Source of the DNA: Pedobacter kyonggii
Lineage (GTDB): Bacteria > Bacteroidota > Bacteroidia > Sphingobacteriales > Sphingobacteriaceae
Assembly (NCBI RefSeq): GCF_004310665.1
Contig: NZ_SIXF01000001.1
Coordinates: 310,001-374,000 of the forward strand
Reading direction: 5' to 3'
DNA length: 64,000 nt
Shown here piece after piece: positions 9,460 to 17,937 of the stretch. The translations under genes and the position numbers were made by a program. Within the stretch, counting starts at the first letter, position 1, and every line of letters begins with the position of its first letter. Under the pieces are notes generated by a model that had not been told where the DNA came from, ran no database searches, and was given only the letters and a program-made list of their open reading frames with translations.

Positions 9460-9530
9460 ATTAGTCTAGAGTCTGTAGTCCGCAGTCCATAGTCATGAGT
9501 CAAAACGACTCTCGACTTAAGACTTTCGAC
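9460..9530. repeat. GACT/AGTC-word inverted repeat between nuoE and nuoF
   Basis: The left half is built from AGTC words (AGTCTAGAGTCTGTAGTCCGC..) and the right half from their complement (GACTCTCGACTTAAGACTTTC..), with the turn near 9502. The whole gap can fold as an imperfect hairpin. It also creates the spurious upstream extension of the nuoF frame. It belongs to the class of degenerate-word hairpins seen in several other gaps here. Confidence 0.7.
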
Positions 9531-10046
9531 TTAGGACTTATTTTTCAAATCTTCAATCAATTTATCTACACTTGCTTCGGTAAGGTTTTCATAGAAAGTA
9601 TATTCCGGGCTAATCTGTAACACCGGACCGAAACCACAGGCAGCTAAACATTCAACTCCTCTAAAGCTGAATAAACCATCGGCAGTAACTTCACCTTCTT
9701 TAACACCTAACTTGTTTTCCAAGTGGCTTAATATTTTTTCGGCACCAACCAAGCAACAAGGACCGGTACGACAAACCTCCAAAGCATACTTGCCTTGTGG
9801 TTTTAAAAAGTACATGGTATAAAATGTTGCCACTTCGTAAACTTCAATGGGCTGAATATTTAAATATTCGGCAACCTTATCCATCGCTGGTGTACTCACC
9901 CAAAGGTATTCGGCCTGTACCAAGTGCAATAATGGCAACAAAGCTGATTTGTGCTTACCTTCGGGATAACGGCTCTTTACATCATCAAATTTGGCCAGCA
10001 ATTCTGATGAAAACACTACAGGTGTTTGTTCTTCTACTTTAAGCAT
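9531..10046 (-). CDS. nuoE: NADH-quinone oxidoreductase subunit E
   Basis: Thioredoxin-fold [2Fe-2S] (N1a) subunit of the NADH-dehydrogenase module, 171 residues. The cluster ligands are visible as CRTGPCCLVGAE (C-x4-C, near residue 92) and ECLAACGFGPVLQI (C-x3-C, near 131). VYEVATFYTMYF is also typical of the family. The start overlaps the end of nuoD by 8 bp, so translation is coupled. Length is normal. Confidence 0.96.
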   Translation of the reverse strand: MLKVEEQTPVVFSSELLAKFDDVKSRYPEGKHKSALLPLLHLVQAEYLWVSTPAMDKVAEYLNIQPIEVYEVATFYTMYFLKPQGKYALEVCRTGPCCLVGAEKILSHLENKLGVKEGEVTADGLFSFRGVECLAACGFGPVLQISPEYTFYENLTEASVDKLIEDLKNKS

Positions 10047-11253
10047 CTAATTCTCCTGCAATAATATTCATACTACTCATGTTGATAATGGCGTCAGACA
10101 ATAACATGCCTTCGCTCATTGGTGCAAACATCTGGTAGTTTATAAAACTTGGTCTACGGAAGTGTAAACGGTACGGTGTACGGCCTCCATCGTTAATCAG
10201 ATAGAACCCTAATTCACCGTTTCCGCCTTCTACAGCGTGATAAACTTCTGCTTTTGGTGCATCAATTTCGCCCATCACAATTTTAAAGTGATAGATTAAT
10301 GCTTCCATATTGTTGTAAACTTCTTGTTTTGGAGGGAGGTAAAATTCAGGAACATCGGCATGAAAAATACCTTTTGGTTCTGTTTTTAACTTCACAAGCG
10401 CCTGTTCGATAATGCGGACACTTTGCCACATCTCTTCATTGCGCACTAAATACCTGTCGTAAATATCGCCACTTGTACCAACTGGAACCTCAAAGTCGAA
10501 ATCCTGATATGAAGAATATGGATCGCTTACACGCACATCGTAATCTACACCGGTAGCACGTAAAAGTGGGCCAGTCCAGCTGTATTCTAAAGCAGTTTCT
10601 TTGGTTACTTCTGCAACACCAGCCGTTCTATCAATAAAAATACGGTTGCGTGTTAGCAGATTTTCGAACTCTTTTAACGCTTTAGGGAACTCTTTTAAAA
10701 ACTTATCGATTTTAGCAAAGGCGATATCATTGAAATCTCGTTCGAAACCACCAATACGGCCAATATTTGTTGTTAAACGTGCACCACAAACCTCTTCAAA
10801 GATTTCGTAAATATGCTCACGAAACTGAAAAAGATATAAGAAAGTGGTAGTTGCTCCGGTATCCTGACCAATAATCGTGTTACAGATAATGTGATCGGCA
10901 ATGCGCGAAAGCTCCATCACGATTACGCGAAGATAATCTACGCGTTTCGGCATCTGAATATTTAACAACTTCTCAACCGTCATGTGCCAGCCCATATTGT
11001 TAATAGGCGACGAGCAATAGTTTAAACGGTCGGTAAGTGGCGTAATTTGATAGAATGGGCGATGCTCAGCAATCTTTTCGAAAGCACGGTGAATGTACCC
11101 AATGGTAGAAACGCCGCTTACAATACGTTCGCCATCTAATTGCAAAACGTTTTGAAAAACGCCGTGTGTTGCAGGGTGCGTTGGGCCTAAGTTTAAGGTT
11201 ACCAACTCACTTTGCGGGTCGTTATCTGTAAATACCGGATGGTTATGATTCAT
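10039..11253 (-). CDS. nuoD: NADH-quinone oxidoreductase subunit D
   Basis: Complex I subunit of 404 residues that shapes the quinone pocket. It is homologous to the large subunit of NiFe hydrogenases but lacks the metal ligands. LNLGPTHPATHGVFQNVLQLDGE near residue 20 contains the quinone-pocket histidine loop. GYIHRAFEKIAEHRPFYQ and the terminal GELDA are family hallmarks. nuoC and nuoD are separate genes here, not fused as in enterobacteria. The gene lies 3 bp downstream of nuoC and overlaps nuoE by 8 bp. Confidence 0.97.
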   Translation of the reverse strand: MNHNHPVFTDNDPQSELVTLNLGPTHPATHGVFQNVLQLDGERIVSGVSTIGYIHRAFEKIAEHRPFYQITPLTDRLNYCSSPINNMGWHMTVEKLLNIQMPKRVDYLRVIVMELSRIADHIICNTIIGQDTGATTTFLYLFQFREHIYEIFEEVCGARLTTNIGRIGGFERDFNDIAFAKIDKFLKEFPKALKEFENLLTRNRIFIDRTAGVAEVTKETALEYSWTGPLLRATGVDYDVRVSDPYSSYQDFDFEVPVGTSGDIYDRYLVRNEEMWQSVRIIEQALVKLKTEPKGIFHADVPEFYLPPKQEVYNNMEALIYHFKIVMGEIDAPKAEVYHAVEGGNGELGFYLINDGGRTPYRLHFRRPSFINYQMFAPMSEGMLLSDAIINMSSMNIIAGELDA

Positions 11254-11256
11254 AGT

Positions 11257-11757
11257 TTACCTTCCAAAAAATTCGTCTTTTTTATCTACCCTGTTCGGGT
11301 CTTCCAATGGATACTGTTTCAACATCGGGTGAACACCTAAATCGTCCATATTTAAAATACGGCGTAAATCCGGGTGGCCTTCAAATTTGACTCCAAACAG
11401 ATCGTAAGTTTCGCGTTCCATCCAGTTGGCACCTTTCCAAACGGTTGTTGCTGTAGGGATAGTTGGATTTTGCTCTGAAATGAAAACCTTAATCCTAATC
11501 CTAACTTTTTCTACCATGTTATGAAGATGATAAACAACAGCAATGCCATGGTCTTTACCTGGATAGTGAACGGCAGTGATATCAGTAAGGAAATTGAATT
11601 TTAAATCTTCTTTAAGATGCGAAAGCACATTGATGATCACATCTTTATAAGTTACAAAGGTTAGTAAACCATAAGGCTCAGAAACGGCAGTAACTTTTTC
11701 GCCAAACTTTTCAGTCAGCTTAACGTGGATATCGTTATTTAGTGTCGTTTCTTCCAT
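11257..11757 (-). CDS. nuoC: NADH-quinone oxidoreductase subunit C
   Basis: Peripheral-arm 30-kDa-type subunit of complex I, 166 residues, with no cofactor; it holds the connecting module together. The signature WKGANWMERETYDLFGVKFEGHPDLRRIL (residues about 108-136) is the conserved NuoC block, and LEDPNRVDKKDEFFGR closes the protein. Its start codon overlaps the nuoB stop by one base. Confidence 0.96.
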   Translation of the reverse strand: MEETTLNNDIHVKLTEKFGEKVTAVSEPYGLLTFVTYKDVIINVLSHLKEDLKFNFLTDITAVHYPGKDHGIAVVYHLHNMVEKVRIRIKVFISEQNPTIPTATTVWKGANWMERETYDLFGVKFEGHPDLRRILNMDDLGVHPMLKQYPLEDPNRVDKKDEFFGR

Positions 11758-12299
11758 TATTTAATGCCGTATTGACCTAAAAGTTCTTTGTAATAATCAG
11801 AATTTCTTCTTCTGCCTGATTCGCTTTTCACTAAATCCTGAATACGTTGAAAACCATCTAAAATGGCTTCAGGTCTTGGCGGGCAACCCGGAACGTAAAC
11901 ATCCACCGGAATAACCTCATCAATGCCTTGCAATACGGAATAAGTATCGAAAATGCCTCCACTACTTGCACAGGCACCAACAGCCATTACCCAACGTGGC
12001 TCTGCCATTTGGATATAAACCTGTTTTAATACCGGGGCCATCTTTTTAGCGATAGTTCCCATAACCATTAAAACATCAGCCTGACGGGGAGAAAAACTTA
12101 AACGTTCCGCACCGAAACGACCTAAATCGTAGTGAGACCCCATGGTTGCCATAAACTCGATTCCACAACAAGAAGTTGCGAAAGGTAATGGCCATAATGA
12201 ATTTGAGCGGGCCAAACCAATCACTTTATCAAGAGAAGTGGCAAAAAAACCAGATCCTTCTATTCCTGGAGGCGCATCAACTATATTAATTTCACTCAT
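11757..12299 (-). CDS. nuoB: NADH-quinone oxidoreductase subunit B
   Basis: Complex I subunit of 180 residues carrying the terminal [4Fe-4S] cluster N2, which reduces quinone. The cluster ligands lie in FATSCCGIEFMA (tandem cysteines), GACASSGG and PGCPPRPEA. The start is set at 12299 (MSEINIVDAPPG). The open frame continues 45 bp upstream, but that part translates through the hairpin preceding the gene. A TAAATTTG promoter box lies about 45 bp upstream. Overlaps nuoC by one base. Confidence 0.96.
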   Translation of the reverse strand: MSEINIVDAPPGIEGSGFFATSLDKVIGLARSNSLWPLPFATSCCGIEFMATMGSHYDLGRFGAERLSFSPRQADVLMVMGTIAKKMAPVLKQVYIQMAEPRWVMAVGACASSGGIFDTYSVLQGIDEVIPVDVYVPGCPPRPEAILDGFQRIQDLVKSESGRRRNSDYYKELLGQYGIK

Positions 12300-12309
12300 G
12301 TTTATAAAC

Positions 12310-12340
12310 AAAAAATGCTCATCCCTTTGCAGAATGAGCA
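12310..12340 (-). terminator. Terminator-like hairpin between nuoA and nuoB
   Basis: On the minus strand the 7-bp stem TGCTCAT / ATGAGCA with an 11-base loop is followed by six T's, 11 bp before the nuoB start. It has the form of an intrinsic terminator. Because it overlaps the expected start of a transcript from the adjacent promoter, it could end nuoA transcripts or act as a 5' stem of the nuoB mRNA. Confidence 0.55.
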
Positions 12341-12341
12341 A

Positions 12342-12371
12342 CAAATTTACAATATTTTAAAGGCAAACAAA
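12342..12371 (-). promoter_or_regulatory. Probable internal promoter for nuoB-N
   Basis: The minus strand shows TTTG (12368-12371), an 18-base spacer and TAAATTTG (12342-12349). This matches the Bacteroidota -33 TTTG / -7 TAnnTTTG consensus. Transcription would begin about 35-40 bp before the nuoB ATG. Confidence 0.6.
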
Positions 12372-12439
12372 CTAGCTTTACTCGATTTAGAACCTTTCTA
12401 AATAACCAAAAGTGCCCTGAGTTAGTGTAAGTGATACAC

Positions 12440-12504
12440 ATACAGTTTTCAGTTCCCAATTATCAGTGCGCAGTTTTGAAATTGCTAACTGAGAACTGCT
12501 AACT
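12440..12504. repeat. AACTGA-word inverted repeat downstream of nuoA
   Basis: The sequence contains CAGTTTTCAGTTCCCAATTATC followed by GCTAACTGAGAACTGCTAACTG, degenerate complementary words that can fold back on one another. It lies directly after the nuoA stop. It has no T-run and no coding potential. Confidence 0.6.
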
Positions 12505-12507
12505 GAA

Positions 12508-12879
12508 TTAGTTCCAGTCCAGGACTTTTTTCTTGATGACGTAGATGAAACCCAGCAATAATGTACCCATGAAAATGAACATTTCGATCATTCCATCCAT
12601 CCGTAATGTACGGAAATTAACCGCCCAAGGATACATAAAGATAACCTCTACATCGAAAAGCACAAATAAGATGGCTACCACGAAATATTTGATAGAGAAA
12701 GGCTGACGTGCATTACCTACTGATTTAATACCGGCCTCAAAAGTTTCTAATTTATCGCTTGTTTTACGTTTTGGACCTAAAAAGTGGGTAGCAACCAGTG
12801 TGGTTACCACAAAACCTAAAGCAACAATTACTTGAAATATAATTGGTAAAAAATCTATAGCCGAACTTTGCGCTTGCAT
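12508..12879 (-). CDS. nuoA: NADH-quinone oxidoreductase subunit A
   Basis: Three-helix membrane subunit of complex I, 123 residues, first gene of the nuo set. The conserved loop KLETFEAGIKSVGNARQPFSIKYF (near residue 45) and FLVFDVEVIFMYPWAV-like LFDVEVIFMYPWAVNF are diagnostic. I choose ATG at 12879 (MQAQSSAIDF). An upstream in-frame TTG at 12900 overlaps the promoter box and is probably not used. It is separated from nuoB by 208 bp, in contrast to the tight packing of the rest. Confidence 0.95.
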   Translation of the reverse strand: MQAQSSAIDFLPIIFQVIVALGFVVTTLVATHFLGPKRKTSDKLETFEAGIKSVGNARQPFSIKYFVVAILFVLFDVEVIFMYPWAVNFRTLRMDGMIEMFIFMGTLLLGFIYVIKKKVLDWN

Positions 12880-12897
12880 ATTATTTATTTTATGATG

Positions 12898-12929
12898 CAA
12901 AAGTAAAAGAAAAAGGCAGAGTAACCAAA
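12898..12929 (-). promoter_or_regulatory. nuoA promoter overlapping the upstream terminator
   Basis: The minus strand has TTTG at 12926-12929, a 20-base spacer and TACTTTTG at 12898-12905, an excellent match to the Bacteroidota consensus. The TTTG lies in the loop of the hairpin that ends the upstream TPR gene, so the terminator and the promoter share bases. Confidence 0.7.
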
Positions 12930-12940
12930 CTCTGCCTTTT
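12911..12940 (-). terminator. Intrinsic terminator after the TPR gene
   Basis: A perfect 12-bp stem AAAAGGCAGAGT / ACTCTGCCTTTT with a 6-base loop, read on the minus strand, continues into TTTTTCTTTT. It starts 21 bp after the stop of the TPR gene at 12962. Confidence 0.85.
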
Positions 12941-12961
12941 CTAAATTATTTAACTTTTTAA

Positions 12962-14680
12962 TTATTTGCCTTTTGGCTTAGCTCCCGCGCCAGTCAACTC
13001 TTTTAATTTAGTTGTTGCATAACTGTCAGTTGGATCTAAAGCAAGACATTTATTTAAGTAATCAATTGCCTTAACCTTATCTTTATCAGCATACCAAGAG
13101 CCTAGCAATCTGTAAGACTCAATCAAATTATTTTTAGCGGCCGCTTGTTCTTCTGGTTTTACTAAGGTGATATATTTTTCATAAAAAGGAATCATTAAAC
13201 CTTTAGGAGTTGCAGCGTTCTGAATTTGATCGATATAATCATTAATTCTGGCTCTAAAAAGATATGATTGAGCTAAATCAGGAGTTACTTTCGACAAATG
13301 GCTAAGCGCTGAATCACCTTGAATTAAACCTTGCAAATTCATTGGTTTCTTTTCACGCTTTAATGTATAAGATTCCATAAATCTATTTATTCCTATGTAC
13401 AGATAGTTATATAAAGATCCTTTACCATTTGGATTATACTTAGACGCTAATTCATAAACTTCAGCTGATTTTGCAAACTTCTTCGCATCGTACAAGCTTT
13501 TACCAGCCTCTGCCAAAGCTTCAGCATTTGTTGAATCAAGTTTAGCTGCCTCAATAATATTACCAACTGCTAAGCTATCCTGTCCTGCTTTTAATTGTGC
13601 TTTACCTAAATAAAGGTAATCATTACCTAAAATCTTTGATTTATCTTTCTCCTTAGCAAAAAACTCGGTCATATAAGTTAAAGCCTGAGGATAGTTTTTA
13701 TTTTCATAAGCAGCCCATCCTTTTAATCTCGCAACAACACCTGATTTAGAATCATTCGCTGGAACTTGAATGCTAGACGCAACTTGCTCTAATGTTTGAA
13801 AATCTTTAGCATAGTATAAAAACTGCATGTAACGCAATTGAGATTCTAAAGATTTATCGGTTAAATCCATATATTTTTTATAGTTCTCAATTCCTTTAGC
13901 TGCTTTTTCTTTATCTACACCAAAGCTACTCCATTGTAAATATAACTCACCTAACTCGCGATAAGCTGGGCCATAGTTTGCATCGGCAGCAATTACATCT
14001 TGTAATTCTTTTTCTCCTTCAGGAAAGGCTCTAGATTCCTTATACATTTTACCAATCTGCGTTTTAGCTCTTCTGTTGTTTGGATCAACATCACCAACAC
14101 GCATGTACGGACCTAATGCCTCAGAATTTTTCTTCTGTAAAGCATAGGCATCACCTTGTGCCAAGAAAACTTCAGCATCTTTATCTTTAGAATCTAATTC
14201 GTCTGCTTTTGTAATGTTAGCCAAAGCACTTGTGAAATCAGGTTTAGATACATCATCACTTGGTTTATCCTGTGCCAAATAGGCTTTACCGATATACAAA
14301 TAAGTTTTGTAATCTTTCGGTGCCAAAGCTACTGCCTTGTCGAAATTAGTTTTAGCAGAACTTGGGTTATTAGATAACATATCTGCTTCACCTAAACCGA
14401 TTAAATTTAGGTTATTTTTCGGGTCAGCGGTAACACCTTTGGTAAATACGGCTCTAGCTGAGTCGATATAACCGGTTTTCAAGTAAACCAAACCAAGATT
14501 GTAATAGTTATCACCATCTGATGCTTTTGAGGTCACCAATGATTTAAGCATTGATGATGCTTTTTGGTACTGTTCAGCGTCAATGGCTTTTTTCGCGTCA
14601 TTTAAATCTTGAGCAAAAACTGCAGAACCCATCAACACCAAACCTACATTTAAGGTTATTGCTTTCTTTAAAATTTTCAT
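12962..14680 (-). CDS. Exported TPR-repeat protein
   Basis: A 572-residue protein with an N-terminal signal peptide (MKILKKAITLNVGLVLMGSAVFAQ). The rest consists of tetratricopeptide helices, for example NYYNLGLVYLKTGYIDSARAVF (near residue 55) and YKTYLYIGKAYLAQDK, over nearly the whole length, and the tail is lysine-rich. TPR proteins are scaffolds for protein contacts; the partner is unknown. It is the last gene of a cluster that starts with ExbB and includes TonB and a phosphate-binding-like lipoprotein. That suggests a role at the cell envelope. A gap of 79 bp separates it from the preceding gene, and a strong terminator follows. Confidence 0.85.
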   Translation of the reverse strand: MKILKKAITLNVGLVLMGSAVFAQDLNDAKKAIDAEQYQKASSMLKSLVTSKASDGDNYYNLGLVYLKTGYIDSARAVFTKGVTADPKNNLNLIGLGEADMLSNNPSSAKTNFDKAVALAPKDYKTYLYIGKAYLAQDKPSDDVSKPDFTSALANITKADELDSKDKDAEVFLAQGDAYALQKKNSEALGPYMRVGDVDPNNRRAKTQIGKMYKESRAFPEGEKELQDVIAADANYGPAYRELGELYLQWSSFGVDKEKAAKGIENYKKYMDLTDKSLESQLRYMQFLYYAKDFQTLEQVASSIQVPANDSKSGVVARLKGWAAYENKNYPQALTYMTEFFAKEKDKSKILGNDYLYLGKAQLKAGQDSLAVGNIIEAAKLDSTNAEALAEAGKSLYDAKKFAKSAEVYELASKYNPNGKGSLYNYLYIGINRFMESYTLKREKKPMNLQGLIQGDSALSHLSKVTPDLAQSYLFRARINDYIDQIQNAATPKGLMIPFYEKYITLVKPEEQAAAKNNLIESYRLLGSWYADKDKVKAIDYLNKCLALDPTDSYATTKLKELTGAGAKPKGK

Positions 14681-14759
14681 CGGATATTCTGTTTTTTTAT
14701 TTAATAAAAATGAAGTGTCTCTTTAGATTTACTTCGTGGTTCAATTTATAATTTTTAAT

Positions 14760-15662
14760 CTAATTTCCTTTTGTCAGGTTAATTTGTCTTGGCATTAATT
14801 TATGTGGCCCAAGTCCAGATTTAAGTACAATCAATTGCCCTCTCTGGCTTCTTAACCATATTGCAAATCCTGTGCCTAAACCATCTCTTCCTTCGCAATC
14901 TATAATATTTATATTCCTTAGGAAAGGATAAACACCATTGATTAAGTTATCTTGAGTTGGTTTATAGAACTGATCGTCTCCTACCTTACCTTTTACATTC
15001 TTTACGCCCATCAATTTTATCTGAGAAAGATACTCACTCATTTCAGCGTTTTTACCCGTGACCCAATTCACGCCTAAAATACCAATAAAATTTTTATCTT
15101 CTGCAATAAGTTTAATTACTTCTTTGCTGGAATTTTTAGAATAAACACCTGTAGCTGGAAATTGGCTGATATTGGCCAATTCTTTAAAATATTGAAAGGT
15201 ACTTGAATAAGCGTTATCAAAGACCAATTTTTTATCTGATTTCTTCCCCTGTAATATATCAATCACATCTTTAACGTTAATTGTACTGTCGATATTGCCT
15301 TGATTTGTAATTAAAGCAATACCATCCACAGCAAATCGTGAGGTGTTTATTCTTATACTCCGCTGGTTATAATATTTTTCTTCAGCCTTGGTTAATAACC
15401 TTGGTAGTACAATTACCCTCACGCTATCATTCAAAAAAGCTGGTAAAAGTTTTTCGGCTGACTTTACCGTAGTTTCGAATTTTGCCTGCGGATAATCCAG
15501 GCTAAATACATCAATCTGATTTTGCACAATAGGGCCAACGCTTTCATCAACGAGCATTTTGAGTGTACCGCTGGTGCGGGTCTCTTCAACTGCTTCGGTT
15601 TTGTTTTTACGCTTACAAGCTACAAGAGCCAGGATTAAGAATATAAAAAGGAAATTTCTCAT
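14760..15662 (-). CDS. PstS-like substrate-binding lipoprotein
   Basis: 300 residues beginning with a lipoprotein signal (MRNFLFIFLILALVACKRK, lipobox LVAC near residue 16). The body resembles periplasmic phosphate-binding proteins: GTLKMLVDESVGPIVQNQIDVF near 32, LITNQGNIDSTINVKDVIDILQGK near 135, and SKEVIKLIAEDKNFIGILGVNW near 180. No transporter permease or ATPase lies nearby. It sits in a TonB/ExbBD cluster, so it may be a binding or sensing lipoprotein instead of a transporter part. The ligand is unknown. It follows the small membrane gene by 4 bp. Confidence 0.75.
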   Translation of the reverse strand: MRNFLFIFLILALVACKRKNKTEAVEETRTSGTLKMLVDESVGPIVQNQIDVFSLDYPQAKFETTVKSAEKLLPAFLNDSVRVIVLPRLLTKAEEKYYNQRSIRINTSRFAVDGIALITNQGNIDSTINVKDVIDILQGKKSDKKLVFDNAYSSTFQYFKELANISQFPATGVYSKNSSKEVIKLIAEDKNFIGILGVNWVTGKNAEMSEYLSQIKLMGVKNVKGKVGDDQFYKPTQDNLINGVYPFLRNINIIDCEGRDGLGTGFAIWLRSQRGQLIVLKSGLGPHKLMPRQINLTKGN

Positions 15663-15666
15663 TGAT

Positions 15667-15894
15667 TTAGTCTCGCCTGCTTAGGCTTAATAGTCTTACA
15701 AAAGCATAAATGATTAAGAGTATTCCAATCGCGATTCTACCCCATTGCGGAATAGCGCCTAAACGCAGGGCTATTGGCTCCCAAAAGATAAATGCAAGCC
15801 CCAATACCACATAAAAGACAAACATGATAAGGCCTAAAATAAGCAAAAACCGCTGTTTAGGCGATTTTTGCTTAAAGATATCAAAATTTAACAT
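15667..15894 (-). CDS. Small two-helix membrane protein
   Basis: 75 residues with two hydrophobic helices (about 15-38, FLLILGLIMFVFYVVLGLAF, and about 48-66, WGRIAIGILLIIYAFVRLL). I do not recognise a named family. It lies 6 bp after the tonB stop and 4 bp before the lipoprotein gene, so it is part of the same operon. It could be an accessory of the TonB complex; this is inference from position alone. Confidence 0.7.
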   Translation of the reverse strand: MLNFDIFKQKSPKQRFLLILGLIMFVFYVVLGLAFIFWEPIALRLGAIPQWGRIAIGILLIIYAFVRLLSLSRRD

Positions 15895-15900
15895 CTACTA

Positions 15901-16719
15901 TTAGTTCAATGTAAAGTTAACGTTGATGTTGTATTTTACCCTTACCGGCTTACCATTTTGGATACCTGGGTTCCAACGTGGGCTAGCTTTTAATACACGG
16001 ATGGCTTCTTCATCAGTTCCGCTACCCAAACCACGGGTAACTTGAATATCAGTTAATTTACCATCTTTTTCAACAACGAAGGATAAAAACACTTTACCCT
16101 GTACGTTATTTTCTTGTGCCATTGGCGGGTATTTAATTGCGTTTCCTAAGTACTTATAGAATTTAGCAATACCGCCTGGAAATTCCGGTTGTTTCTCGAT
16201 ACTAACAAAGTCGTAAACTTTATTATCATCAACCGCAACAGCAGCTTCTCTTTTTGGTCCCTCACCTACTGGCTCAGCGATAACAATATCAGCTGTTGGA
16301 TCACCTTTAATATCTCTCTGGCCTGGATCTGCTTCCTTCAACTTTTCAACCGTTGGTGGTTCATCACGAACCTCGATATCGGGTTTTACAATTGGAGGTG
16401 GCATTTTCACCTGGTCAATTTTCGGTGGCGGTGGCTCTACCGGTGGTGGTGGTGGTGTTTTAGGGTCTACTGGTGGTGGTGGCGCTAAAATTACTTCCTG
16501 TGCTTTTAATTGCTCTTCTTCCTGGTCCATTGAGCCTTTAATCAGGCTAAAGATTTTAGGTGAGAAAAATAACACTAGAAATATTACAGAGCCAATAATT
16601 AATGCTCTTGTGGTATTTGCACCATTGGTTTTACGCAATTGGTACGCACCGTAGCTTTTGTTTTTATCCGCAAAAACCACTTCAAGCCATTCTTTTCTGA
16701 ATATATCTAACTTCGACAT
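15901..16719 (-). CDS. tonB: TonB-like energy transducer
   Basis: 272 residues. TonB carries proton-motive energy from ExbB/ExbD across the periplasm to outer-membrane receptors. Visible parts are a cytoplasmic N-terminus (KNKSYGAYQLRK, typical of Bacteroidota TonB), one membrane helix near residues 38-58, a proline-rich periplasmic spacer (APPPPVDPKTPPPPPVEPPP, near 80-100) and a C-terminal TonB domain (about 190-272) with YPPMAQENNVQGKVFLSFVV and a terminal VNFTLN. It follows the second ExbD gene by 19 bp. Confidence 0.93.
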   Translation of the reverse strand: MSKLDIFRKEWLEVVFADKNKSYGAYQLRKTNGANTTRALIIGSVIFLVLFFSPKIFSLIKGSMDQEEEQLKAQEVILAPPPPVDPKTPPPPPVEPPPPKIDQVKMPPPIVKPDIEVRDEPPTVEKLKEADPGQRDIKGDPTADIVIAEPVGEGPKREAAVAVDDNKVYDFVSIEKQPEFPGGIAKFYKYLGNAIKYPPMAQENNVQGKVFLSFVVEKDGKLTDIQVTRGLGSGTDEEAIRVLKASPRWNPGIQNGKPVRVKYNINVNFTLN

Positions 16720-16738
16720 AACTATTGGTTTTTATTGA

Positions 16739-17245
16739 TTATAAAATTCCTTGTTCCTTCATGGCCTGCTTCTCGTTATCAAGGATATTATCGTCATCAA
16801 TCTGACGAACCTTAACTTTAAGAATTTCCAATTCGTCCATAATATCCACAAAGTTCTGGAAAGTAGATCCTGAAGTTGGTTTTACCAATACAACAAAGTC
16901 TCCAGCAACACCCGAAGCATCAGCTGTTTTTCTATTTTTAACAATAGATTCTCCAACTTGTGATACAGATTCGATATTTGGAGCAGTTTCACCTGCTACG
17001 CCCATGTACCAAGCTACCTTATCTTTTTTACCCAATAAGATGGTCATGGTTTTACTTGCTTTCAGTTCCAATCTGTTTTCAGGTAACTTCTCGTTTTTAT
17101 CTGGTTTTGCAATATCCATCGCCTGTGGAGTAGATATTGATGTAGTTAAGATAAAGAATGTTACCAAAAGAAACATTAGATCCACCATTGGAGTCATATC
17201 AACCCTTGGTGTGGCTTTCTTCCCGCCTGTATTTAATTCTGCCAT
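16739..17245 (-). CDS. exbD: ExbD/TolR-family biopolymer transport protein (second copy)
   Basis: 168 residues: a short cytoplasmic N-terminus, one membrane helix with the functional aspartate (RVDMTPMVDLMFLLVTFFIL, residues about 15-34) and a periplasmic domain. In the ExbB5-ExbD2 motor the helix aspartate is the proton-carrying residue. It lies 3 bp after the first exbD gene and 19 bp before tonB. Two different ExbD proteins in tandem are frequent in Bacteroidota TonB loci and may form a heterodimer. Confidence 0.93.
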   Translation of the reverse strand: MAELNTGGKKATPRVDMTPMVDLMFLLVTFFILTTSISTPQAMDIAKPDKNEKLPENRLELKASKTMTILLGKKDKVAWYMGVAGETAPNIESVSQVGESIVKNRKTADASGVAGDFVVLVKPTSGSTFQNFVDIMDELEILKVKVRQIDDDNILDNEKQAMKEQGIL

Positions 17246-17248
17246 TTC

Positions 17249-17863
17249 TTATTTCTTTTTAGCTTCAGCGTTAGTAACCAATAAAAATTTGTTTACACTT
17301 TGCTTCTGAAGCACATCAATAATCTTTTTCACAACCGGATATTCTTCTTTAGCATCACCTTTGATACTTACACGCATATCCTGATTATTTATTTCTTTAG
17401 TTGCTTTACGAGCATTTAAAACCCATGAGTTAAGCTGGTTGTCTGTAGAATCGGTAGGAATACCTCTTTGTACACCTGGTTTCATACGCTCACCACCATC
17501 CATTTTGATAAACGATTTTAGGCTTGCAACAGGAACACCAAAACTACCAATCGATGAGAATCTTTTAATCTCCTCAGGTGTAAAGGTCATTTTGTATTGT
17601 TCTCCCATTAACTCTAAGGTTTTAGCCCTAACTTTTGTGCCTGCCACTTCAAAGAAAACCTGACCTTGACCAATGGTTAAAATTGCATTGTTTTCTGCCG
17701 GTACTTTAAACTCATACGTAGATGAGGGGGTAGAAACGGCCAGAGGTTCTGGTTGTCTTGCCGTAGCAGTTAATATGAAGAACGTTAGTAACAGTGCAGC
17801 TACGTCGCACATGGCGGTCATATCTGTTACGGTACTGGTTCTTTTAACTTTAATTCTAGGCAT
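17249..17863 (-). CDS. exbD: ExbD/TolR-family biopolymer transport protein (first copy)
   Basis: 204 residues with N-terminal helix VTDMTAMCDVAALLLTFFIL (near residues 12-31). The conserved aspartate is present and flanked by cysteine and alanines in place of the MVDLMF of the neighbouring copy. The periplasmic domain is about 36 residues longer than that copy. It is read as the second partner of an ExbD heterodimer. It follows exbB by 74 bp and is 3 bp ahead of the next exbD. Confidence 0.92.
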   Translation of the reverse strand: MPRIKVKRTSTVTDMTAMCDVAALLLTFFILTATARQPEPLAVSTPSSTYEFKVPAENNAILTIGQGQVFFEVAGTKVRAKTLELMGEQYKMTFTPEEIKRFSSIGSFGVPVASLKSFIKMDGGERMKPGVQRGIPTDSTDNQLNSWVLNARKATKEINNQDMRVSIKGDAKEEYPVVKKIIDVLQKQSVNKFLLVTNAEAKKK

Positions 17864-17937
17864 AATATTTTAACTTTTTAATAATGATGATCTTTTTTCC
17901 GGTTTTCCATAAAGCCGGTAAAAATATTTTCAAAAAA

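Noticed and set aside
9456-9503. N-terminal extension of nuoF
   Set aside because: It translates the GACT-word repeat; the family start is at 9455.
16189-16488. Tryptophan-rich plus-strand frame
   Set aside because: It is the reverse reading of the proline-rich spacer of tonB.
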